From the NCBI GenBank assembly GCA_024364805.1, contig CM044518.1:8892670-8915327 (forward strand): a stretch of DNA of 22,658 nt, written 5' to 3'. Origin of the DNA: Euprymna scolopes (taxonomy: Eukaryota > Mollusca > Cephalopoda > Sepiida > Sepiolidae). Within the stretch, counting starts at the first letter, position 1. Every line of letters starts with the position of its first letter. This document shows positions 9,056 to 17,748 of this stretch, in pieces. The notes below the pieces were generated by a model. The model ran no database searches. It was not told where the DNA came from and was given only the letters and a program-made list of their open reading frames with translations. The translations under genes were made by a program, and so were the position numbers.

Positions 9056-10140
9056 AACTTTAAATCTTATTGCTTGTATTCCCGTATCGGTTTATTTTGT
9101 AACTTTATTAGTTGATGATTTTCAATAATGTTTGAGTTAAGTATCTCTTTAGTTTTTAAACTTCATTTTGCTAATTTTTGATGGAATACATCGGTAGGTA
9201 AAGTTATTAAGCTGAATACAGACTCTTAGGATTAGTGTAACCCAAACTAATTATTTTGAAACCTGAATGGCTGTCTATAAATTGATTTTTTTTTTTTTTA
9301 TTATTCGTAACTGTTGTTGTTTATCTGTTAATATCCTCCTACACAACATGCCATAAAGAATAAAAAAAAAAAAAACATGCCGTTTGCTTTTGATTATTAA
9401 AAAAAAAAATAAAGATTCCCTTCATGTGAACACAGACACTGGATCTGATAGTGATTCAACTTATGTTTGCAGGTGGCAAGTGACCTGCTGTCTTTATCTG
9501 TAAACTCATCCTGTCTCCTCTTTCGCTTTCTTATTCCACATTTTCTTTTCTATTCTCGTCACTTTATATTTAATATCAATTTACATCGAAATTTGTCATA
9601 TTCTTTGCAGTCTGGTAAAGATATTTTTGTAAAAACCAATCTTTTATCCTATCCACTTTTTCCATTCGACAGTGACTTACATAATAACCAGTCCTAACAC
9701 TCGATTGCATTTTCAAAATAATAATTTCTTTGAATAAAAAAAAAAATTTTTTTTTTAATAGTTCTGAATCTTTATTAGTAAGTTTTTCTAAATCTCTTGT
9801 CTATCATGTTAATGCTTTAATCCTTATCTCTTTGTAATGTGAAGCTCAATTGATAACCAGAACTGTTCCACTGACAGAACACTAGTTTGTCACCAGAAAT
9901 ACTCTGCCACAAAAGTTGGTCTACAGTGTTTACTTTCATGGACCTTGATATTTCCAAATTGTCAGTGCTCTAAGTACTGACTAGGTTCAATGTTTGATTT
10001 TAATGATCTTATAGGCATTGGTATGTCAGCATGATTCAACCATGATCAAAGGCTATATATTGTCTCTATCGTTCTAACAAGTTTAAGTCAGCATTTTTTC
10101 TTTGATTTTTTTTAGTCAGTCTTTAACTTCATCTTCATAT
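9056..10140. other. AT-rich stretch without an identifiable gene
   Basis: Contains several A- or T-runs, including a perfect A11T10 tract at 9736-9756. A pyrimidine-rich frame at about 9467-9697 has no domain, and its Phe/Leu/Ser composition suggests chance. Nothing else was recognised. Confidence 0.45.
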
Positions 10141-10220
10141 TTTTTTTGCAAATTAGTCCACCGGGCAAATTATTCCTTGTAATATATAATATTCAATAGA
10201 CACACGCCTCATTAGGAATG
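10141..10220 (-). repeat. Repeat copy, inverted relative to 3285-3507
   Basis: The reverse complement of this segment matches 3450-3507 at about 95 percent and 3285-3304 with one mismatch, but here the two blocks are almost adjacent. The 145-base difference is therefore an insertion in the 3.3-kb copy or a deletion here. Confidence 0.7.
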
Positions 10221-11297
10221 GTATAACTGATATGGAAGGCGAATCATCTGTAATTCGTTAGAACATAATAAATCTTCATGCATATCACAGTTTGATTTTT
10301 GGAATCATTCAGTCATTTGTTTTGTATTTTAGTTATGATGTTGAAAATCATGTTAAAAATCAAATTGCTGCTTAAATTTCTTAAATGTGAAGTTTATGTC
10401 CTTATCATCATTGTTATAGTTTAAATATTTTGATTGTACACTTTGGCTTTCATGCATCTTTTATATTCTAAGCATTATTTGGAACTTCCTAAAGAAATAT
10501 CGACTCTTATAGACACTTGAAGAAGTCTTAAGAGTTTTATAATTATGATGATGGTCAAACGATAAAAGCTACTAAGGTGTTGCAACCGTGACCAGATGAG
10601 GAAACTAAACTGAATGAAAGCTTCATCTTCCTTTATTAATGATTAAAAAATTGATGTCCCAGAAAGGGATACATTTGTTTGAAGAAGCTGATTAATACAA
10701 TCTGATACGTTGCCTTAATGAATGCGAGTTGGTGGTTGTAGCTGATAATATCTTTAAGCTTTAGCTTTTGACATATCCACCATCTATATTTATGGCTTAC
10801 ACCAGCCAATCATATTCTTGTGTGTATGAACCTGGACATATATTTATTACGTCAAAATATTGATCAGGACTAAATATTAAAAGTCTGAGTTTTTTTTTTG
10901 TTTTCAATTTCAAAACACAGGCCAGTATTTGCCATATCTGACAGACAAAACAGAATTTTTAATTAAAACTGTTAATGTCAAAAGTACAGGGGAAACTGGC
11001 TTTATTTTCTACATGGGTAGATTTTGTGAGAAATTGTTTAATTTGGTTATTTTTTTTTTAAAGTTTTGCTCACCAATGACCATTGCATCATTTCGTTTTG
11101 CCTGCCTGATGATTTACGAATAAATGATGTTGCAATGTGTACGTGAATTTTAATCAATATGAAATCGCACAGAATAGATAACGAAATGAAAGCAATTGTG
11201 TTAGATGAAATTTGCTAAAAAAGTGGCAATTGTTGAAATTTCATTTGATTATTTTACTTTTATTTTTTTTTTTTGTTTCTTTGTTGGAATCAAGTGA

Positions 11298-11331
<34 letters not shown>

Positions 11332-12124
11332 AACTTCCATCACATGATAGTTTCCCCTGAACATCTTTTTATTGACCTGATAACATTTTCATAACTTGTT
11401 GACAATTTGCTATTACCGGAACTTTGTCTAACTCTTAGCATTATTTATTTAGCCAGTCAACTCTGCACATAAAAACATGAATTATCTGCTCAGTAGCTGA
11501 TGGGGATCATTGATTCTTGGTTTTTGCTTTTCTTTTATGTCAACACATTGTTAAAGGTTTCGGTTTGAATAAAGAAACAAGTATAACATAAAATCTTGTG
11601 AGATTTTCAAAGTTAGGCCCAAGTGGCATTTAAACTGACAAATCAAACTTTGTTTCTCTCATATTTTCATTTGTTATTGTACCATGCAGTATAACATACT
11701 TGGCTACAATTCGTTTCAAACAGTTACTTTGCTTAGGTAACTGCAGAGAATCTGTTAATGTAAAAATAAAATTCACCAATGAGATAATTTATTTTAAATC
11801 GGCCATTATTTGTGGAACAATGTAAGAATCAAAGAAAAAACAAAATTTCTTACCTGCCCAAATAATAGAATCATTGTAAAAATGGATATAATGATTTTGC
11901 GGATTTTCTTCAAATATATTTGATATGTTTTCCCAAGAATTTAGGTTCAGTATGGTCAAGTAAACATTTAAAATGAATATATATTTTTATAGTTTTTGGT
12001 TTAAATTTCATTCAGGAAAATATAATTTTTCAGAATAGAATACCACACGATTCATTAACCTGTGTTCCTATTCGCCTCAGAATTCCGAGATTATATATTA
12101 TATAAATTTTATTTTTAGGTTGAA
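10221..12124. other. AT-rich stretch without an identifiable gene
   Basis: The main feature is a T30 run at 11300-11329, which could be the poly(A) tail of a minus-strand retroelement, but no recognisable element body lies beyond it. A frame at 10929-11123 follows a pyrimidine tract and CAG (like a splice acceptor); it is discussed among the rejected items. No RNA gene or repeat family was recognised. Confidence 0.45.
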
Positions 12125-12178
12125 TTTAATGAGTTACCATTTATCAAGGCTGAAAATCACTTGAGGATGAAGGTTAAT
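12125..12178 (-). mobile_element. LINE 3' tail fragment, minus strand
   Basis: The reverse complement reads ttcatcctcaagtg, then cagccttgataaatggt. It matches the 3' signature of the LINE at 8085-8117 and 8985-9023 with scattered differences. Only about 50 bases are recognisable, so it is an old or extremely truncated copy. Sequence upstream on the minus strand does not read as this LINE. Confidence 0.6.
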
Positions 12179-12800
12179 CCTCATCATATTATATGAATCT
12201 GAAGATTTTATTGTTAGCATGGGGTTCCCTGATATTTTTGTAGTCAATTCTTTCTAGAAAGACATTGGGTTATTCCAGGAGGAACCGTGTGATGGTTGCC
12301 AACCTCCTAAGTGAAAGTGATTTTTGTGGAATGAATTGGATGCAAACTTTGGACACGTCGTTAACCAGTGAACCACATCACCTCCTGTGAAAGTTAATGA
12401 CATGAGTAGATTGTTATTGGAATGATGATGAATATGATAGGAAAATTGAAAATTTCCCTGCTTGCCACAAACATTGCTCATGGAATGTGAGGACTAAAAA
12501 ACACTGTAGAGCTAAGCAAGATTTATGATGTTGCCAAAAGTATTCGCGCGCGTGTTTTTTATCAAAATTTAGCAAAATTGTTTAAAGATCGAAATATAAT
12601 AATTAAGTTGCGGATGGGTTAGGCAGGTTAGACACAATGATAAATGCACACCTGACGCTATTTGACCGACATGAACAGTTGTACAATATAGAACATTTCT
12701 GAAAAGAAAAATGAGTAGGGAGGAGGGGCGGCATATAGAATTATGTATGATGACACTGCCTTTTCTGAGGTCGGTTAAGTCAACGGCACTAAGCAAATGA
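12179..12800. other. Less AT-rich stretch, no gene recognised
   Basis: GC content rises here and two minus-strand frames of 75 codons occur (12254-12481 and 12569-12796), without domains. On the minus strand at about 12355-12385 the words tggttcactggtta and agtttgcatcc weakly resemble tRNA-type A and B boxes, so a decayed SINE is possible. I cannot support it further. Confidence 0.3.
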
Positions 12801-13839
12801 CTAAAAATTCTTTTTCAAGATTTGGGTGGGGGTGGGGTGCTTTTAAAGAGTGGTTATTATATTTAACAAAAACAAAAAACGGACATTTGCTTCATATTTT
12901 TTTATATATAATTGTAACATTCACCTAATTTATTGAATATCTCTTGCCTAAACTGCGAACCTATTAATCAGTGGTTGATTTAATACAATTAGTGTTCTTC
13001 ATTGATGCTGGTCAGATGCAAAGTTACAAAATTGTCTAATTAATATGTGTTCATAATCTGCCCTTGTTGTTGTTGTTGTACTGATTTCAGTCTCACATAA
13101 GCTTAATAAAGCTCATTTTCCAAGCAGCTGATTATAATTCGAAATGTAAAAATTGAAAAACTAATTTCTAATTAGTATGTTCAGTTAGTAATCGATGCCA
13201 ACCCTGATGACTCGTATGTAGCGGTGGAGAAACAACTCTGAACTCCATATTAACTTTTTTTTTTTTTTTGTAAATTTATGGCATTTTCAAAATTTAAAAT
13301 ATGAAGCAGAAATGCGGACTCCCACAATATTCTTGTAAAATAATCTAATACTAAATTAATACTACCTATGCATTCCTTGTAAAATTTTTTTATTTTTTTA
13401 AATTTTATTCTTGTAGAATTTTTCAATTTTATTTTATAAATTGAAACTAAAAATTGTAATAAGATTCATTCCCGGGCAATGCCATGATACCCGTTTATAT
13501 AATAAAATCTTTTTCTTGGATTATTTTTATGTTATCACTCAATCAAGTTGAGAATTCTTTTGATTCACCTCATCCTCCTCAATTGTCGGGCCAGACATCG
13601 CTGCTGGAAAGTCTTCCAAATAGCATCTAGTTTTCTAAAAGTTGATCGATATGTGAATGAGGTCGTTCGAGCTTTGTCATGTAATGGATTCCATTGAAGA
13701 GTTTATTTTTTTAGGGAAAACAAAAAGATCACCTCATTCTTTTTATTTAGTTACAATAACATACTGATGTACAACAGTATTAATAACTTTTTAAATGGTC
13801 AAAAGTTATAACCTGTTGACTTAAATTGAGTGCTTTATG
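12801..13839. other. AT-rich stretch without an identifiable gene
   Basis: Contains a G-rich patch at about 12823-12838 and a T-run at 13255-13269. A short GC-richer patch at 13567-13700 holds a minus-strand open stretch of about 45 codons, rich in Arg (RKLDAIWKTFQQRCLARQL), with no recognisable family. Confidence 0.4.
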
Positions 13840-14020
13840 CCAAATTTTAGGAGTGAATGTGTTGTGGTGACTAATTTCTATTAATTCCTATTAATGTGCA
13901 TCAAACGGATGTCAATACTTCACTGCACCTTATCATAACAAAGGTTCATACAAAATTTCAGATAGATCAGCCCAGTAGTTTCAGAGAAAAAGTGAAACGG
14001 ATAGACAGACTAAAAGAAAT
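13840..14020 (+). repeat. Probable dispersed repeat fragment
   Basis: The wording caaaatttcagatagatc, then cagtagtttcagag, then gatagacagac follows a pattern seen at the ends of many invertebrate dispersed repeats. No second copy lies in this window, so the call rests on my recollection of such repeats. Confidence 0.3.
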
Positions 14021-14989
14021 GTAATGTAGTGCTGCTTGGTGTCATGGTTAGAGTTTGAGACAGAAAAAAATTGTTTTAGGAGTTGTCATTCATTTAAGAT
14101 TGTTACAATGGGTTAATTGTGACCTTTTTGTAGAGTGGCGATACATTATAAAAAATGGCACATAAAACATAATGACTAAAAATCTTAAGTGTAATGATTA
14201 AAAAAATAAATACAAACAACAAAAACATCTAATAATTTTTCTATATTGATTTCAGTATTTTTGTTTTCTTTTGGTCATTTTTATAATTATTAAAAAAAAT
14301 GAATTTAGATTTCATTAAAAATGTTGAATTTAGGTAATCAAGAGTTACACCAATCATTTTAGATAACTCCACTCTTGTTTCATGTGTTGGTGTATAGTTT
14401 TCATAATAGTAAGTCTGTTGTGTGCTTCCTGTCCAGACTGATATTGAATTTGTGAATAAATGGTCGTTTGAAATAAAATCTTCTCTGCTACTAGTTATGA
14501 CTAGATTATTGTATAGCTGAAAGAATGCCGTCTTTTTCTCATTTCTGTCCTATTTCCTTCACTGAAAGATAATTTTATTTTCTCTCACATACAATAGCTG
14601 ACTTACATTACTTATTCACTCCTCAGATTTATCTCCGTTTTCTCCCTTTATAACCCCATTCCCCTTAAATGTGCTTTTCTCAGAGTCCACTCCAAAGAGA
14701 GAAGGGAGGGGGGTCAATCTTGTGACATTTTGCCCTTTTCTCTAAATTAAATCATAACTGAGATCTTGCAGCTGCGAACTCCTCAGCCTCTCAACACCTT
14801 GTCTTCTGACCCATATTTTAGTTTGCTGATTGAATGAAACGTGTGTTTAAACTGTATTTTTGTTTTCCACTTGTGAATCAGCTTACATGAGATTAGAAAT
14901 GTTGGTAGATTAACCTACCTTTACTTTGATACAATTCATACAGTTGTGTATGTGTGTAACTTATTAAACAAAAAAGTCTTTTAATATAT
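14021..14989. other. AT-rich stretch without an identifiable gene
   Basis: Pyrimidine-rich between about 14540 and 14660, with a purine-rich patch at about 14690-14712. No coding region, RNA gene or repeat family was recognised. Confidence 0.4.
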
Positions 14990-15890
14990 GCTATGTTGCT
15001 GTGTCTATATCACGAGATAAGCACCTGCTATGGCTGGCAGTATTGTCATAGTATCTCTTGGGAGGGAGATGCTTCTCTTCCTTACAGCCCCTTTCTCATA
15101 GGTTGTTAGTCTATACTCTATCGTATTCATCTTAGATGTTTGACTGAGCTCCAATCTCTGCCTTGCCTCCTTCTTAAAACAAACAACTTTTATTGTAGCA
15201 TAGCATGTATGGAAAAATCAGCAGCAACCGTAGGATAGCTAACTAGTGAAAATATTAGCAACAGCAGCTGTTTTAGTGATATGCAAATTAGCAAGTGTGT
15301 GTATGAGCTGGTGTGACAAAAGAAAAAAATACACCACATGGTTAAGAGGAGAAGCAAGTTGCATGCTGGGCAAGATGGATGTGTGAAGATAAGGGTGAGA
15401 AAGTGCTGGCTATGGTCGGTATAAGGTGTCGGGGGAAAGAAAGATTTAAAAAGCACATGTTGTATAGTAGAGCGTGGTAAAATGCATGTGTGCGTGAAAA
15501 GACTTTTGAATGATAATAAGATGCTTTTCATCTGCAGTTGAAAAAATGCAGAGTCGGATTTTTATTTCTTTGCTGTGTTTGTTCCTGCGACAGTACCAGA
15601 CAACGTGTGGGTCTGAAGTTTGATATGTAGCAATGTTACACTATGCACACACTTTCTTTCACAAAACTTCACATTTGTGGAACAAAATACCATGGAACTG
15701 CTTTTCAGCTGGCTACAACAGTTGTCTTTCAAATCTAATGTTAACAAATACATACTGAGCTGTCTTAAATGATCCAACTTTTCCTATTCCACCCATAATT
15801 TCCAGTTCTATCATGGTGTTCTTTGTCCAACTATCTCCATCTTTATTCCACAATGCCTTCGAACCTTGATAAGCAGTGACTCATTTAAAA
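14990..15890 (+). mobile_element. Old LINE copy split by an insertion
   Basis: Bases 14990-15175 match the C-terminal coding region of the 5662-8142 LINE (around 7550-7810). Shared words include ggcagtattgtcat against a cognate around 7600, gggagatgcttctcttcc and gagctccaatctctgcc. Bases from about 15640 to 15890 match the next part, with tttgtggaacaaaatacc, caaatctaatgttaacaaat and a final ccttgataagcagtga. In the larger LINE the two points are about 105 bases apart; here they are almost 490 apart, so about 380 bases were inserted. The copy is more diverged than the other two longer ones and has no coding potential left. Confidence 0.7.
15176..15640. mobile_element. Sequence inserted in the old LINE copy, unclassified
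   Basis: This segment has no counterpart in the larger LINE copy. It is less AT-rich than its surroundings, and its minus strand holds a 113-codon frame rich in Leu, Ser and Phe without any domain. I see no clear terminal inverted repeats or target duplication, so the boundaries are approximate. It is probably a short non-autonomous element. Confidence 0.4.
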
Positions 15891-16043
15891 AACTTAATGC
15901 GATGACGCATGTTTGTTGTTTTATTCTGTGTGATTTGAAAGCTGAAAAAAACTTTGGTTTTGAGTTTAAACTGCAAAAACATTTTGCTGTGTGAAAGGTA
16001 TTGGCACAGTGAACCTTATGTAATGTTCGGATTATCATTTTTA

Positions 16044-16232
16044 TCTTGAGTGTTATTTTCGCACAATGTTTTGGTTGATGTAACCACCGACCTTCTTCAA
16101 GTGTGTCTTGTCTGATTTAGAAATCTTTCTGTCAAACTCAGAAATTTGCAGAAGATTCCAAGTTTGACAAGATACATCTGAAGAAGTTTAGAGGTTACAT
16201 TGATCGAAACATTGTGAAAATAGCACTCGAGA
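16044..16232. repeat. Long foldback (MITE-like) element
   Basis: The left arm at 16044-16112 (starting tcttgagtgttattttc) pairs with the reverse complement of 16166-16232 (ending gcactcgaga) over about 68 bp at roughly 80 percent identity. The 53-base centre also folds, with gtcaaact near its start and agtttgac at its end. Length, lack of coding frame and structure suit a foldback-type non-autonomous DNA element. A related single arm is at 8495-8585. Confidence 0.75.
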
Positions 16233-16530
16233 TAAGAATAATAATACAAATAATAGAATTATCAATGCTCATCTTGAAAATTCAGAAATAGTTAACCATA
16301 GTTGACTATAAACAAAGAGCTCAAAAAATTTCCGATTAGTGTCAAGAACTTTAACAATCAGGCGAGCTAAGATCTATAACTGGATAACGAAGACTAGAGG
16401 CAAACCTGGTGAATATCATTTTGAGAGCATGGTAGTTGAGTCATAATCTTCACAATGCATGACCTACATCAAAGAAATTCATGTGTAACGAGTCTCTCAC
16501 AAATTTTGACTATGCTCTGATTGACGGACT
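16233..16530. other. Stretch without an identifiable gene
   Basis: Slightly higher GC than its surroundings, with no domain, RNA gene or repeat recognised. A short plus-strand open stretch reads KIYNWITKTRGKPGEYHF (about 16372-16425) and is most likely chance. Confidence 0.35.
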
Positions 16531-16551
16531 AATATATATATATATATATAT
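16531..16551. repeat. (AT)n microsatellite, left of the 5S-like element
   Basis: About ten AT units directly abut the 5S-like sequence. A second AT run closes the other side at 16845-16862. Confidence 0.9.
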
Positions 16552-16843
16552 ACGGCACAATCATGTTGACACACCGGTTCCTGTCAGATCAACAAAGTTA
16601 AGCAATGATGAACCTGGCCAGTACCAGATGGTGACCATTTAGGGAGGCTAGGTGCTGTATATGCAGTGTCGAGTCATAGAAATTTCCAGTTTAGTATTTG
16701 GGGGCGCATTTTAACTCATTGGGGGAAATGCAATGGAAAATAACAGGGAAACTACTGTACTTACTTGTCTTCCCGAGATTATCATGGCTCTACAATTTGG
16801 AGAGCTAAGGTTGCCGATGCTGTCAAAACAGCAGGATCACTAA
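16552..16843 (+). mobile_element. 5S rRNA-headed SINE-like element
   Basis: Bases 16552-16659 line up along nearly the whole length of animal 5S rRNA. Landmarks in order are acaccggttc, the internal A box agttaagcaatg (16596-16607), the intermediate element area gatgaacctgg, and the C box agatggtgaccatttaggga (16626-16645), then ggtgctgta at the 3' end. The spacing is conserved while many single positions differ from functional 5S. It is followed by about 185 bases of unrelated body to 16843, then (AT)n. A 5S-derived RNA polymerase III promoter fused to an unrelated body is the layout of SINE3-type elements. A plain 5S pseudogene next to unrelated DNA is the alternative. Confidence 0.75.
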
Positions 16844-16844
16844 T

Positions 16845-16862
16845 GATATATATATATATATA
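16845..16862. repeat. (AT)n microsatellite, right of the 5S-like element
   Basis: About nine AT units directly after the 5S-headed body. It could be the element's own simple-repeat tail, or target DNA duplicated at insertion. Confidence 0.9.
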
Positions 16863-17149
16863 ATGTCCTCCCCCTTCGCTCTAATAAAAATCCCTTCAAC
16901 AGCTCTTGACAAATGGAGAAACTGGTCAGCTGACCCATTTTTCTAATTTTAATTATGAATATTAAAAAAAGATTCTTCCTTTCATAATTATAATAAAATT
17001 TTATTCTCCCCTGCCCCCCAAAATTTCAGATGTATATTTGATTATTTTCACTAACAATGTTCAATTTCCAATATCGAGCACAAATTTATTGCATTAAAAC
17101 ATTTTTCATGAATCTGAAAAACAATTAATAAAATATCCTTTTTGTATAA

Positions 17150-17748
17150 ACTAGCGAGGGGTACCTGGCGTTGCCCGGGTGTTTTTCGTGGTATGGGAAA
17201 AAAAAAAACAGGTGCCCGTGAAAAAAAACGAAGCCTTCATGACGCGCAGTTGGAAAATAGTAAAGTGTTAAAAAAAACAGGTGTGCGTTTTTGATTGACG
17301 TGACGGCGATAGGTATTCAGCAGTTACGATTTTGTACGGGACAGTTTTGAATAAATCGGTTTGTTTGTTTTTAAAAACCCGCTCCCTGTTTATTAGGAGG
17401 AGCGAAATGAATGACGAAGTCGACATTGAACAAACGTTACTTGTCTCTCTTGAGACAACTGGCTTTTGGCCTGTGGTTGGTTGAGTTTTGCTTTTTTTAA
17501 TAGCAAAAACCGAATGTAACGCGTGCCGATGCGGGAAATGTGGAATAATTAACGTTTGAAAGTCAATAAAATTAAATAGACAGGCGAGCTCCGTGGGTAA
17601 CTCTGAGATATTACAATTTATAGATGATATAAAAAGTTTTAAGAAGTTGTGAAGCGAGCAAGCGCTTCTTTGAAAGAAGACTTTCGTGGACATCGAGGAA
17701 AAGCGTACATACATACACACATACATTTTCGCTTTTATATATATAGAT
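17150..17748 (+). repeat. Dispersed repeat, full-looking copy of the tagc-core family
   Basis: Starts actagcgaggggtacctggc, followed by gttgcccgggtg. It runs through a GC-richer body and ends in an ACAT run plus attttcgcttttatatatat (17707-17748). The last 42 bases are the near-perfect reverse complement of 22511-22552. A 152-codon minus-strand frame crosses the body, but it has no domain and includes the simple repeat, so I consider it spurious. The family is unclassified. Confidence 0.6.

Noticed and set aside
10929-11123. Frame after a good-looking splice acceptor (T-rich tract then CAG at about 10918-10920), reading TDKTEFLIKTVNVKS
   Set aside because: Only about 31 codons could be exonic before a poor donor, the rest is Phe-rich, and no neighbouring exon or family was recognised.
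12300-12400. tRNA-like A and B boxes on the minus strand (tggttcactggtta; agtttgcatcc)
   Set aside because: The B box departs from consensus, no cloverleaf could be seen and no second copy is present in the window.
15190-15531. 113-codon minus-strand frame
   Set aside because: It lies wholly within sequence inserted in an old LINE copy and has low-complexity Leu/Ser/Phe composition.
16552-16659. Functional 5S rRNA gene
   Set aside because: Too many departures from conserved 5S positions, no T-run terminator directly after it, and fused to an unrelated body.
17268-17726. 152-codon minus-strand frame
   Set aside because: It spans a dispersed repeat and starts in its ACAT tandem run (MYVCMYV); no domain was seen.
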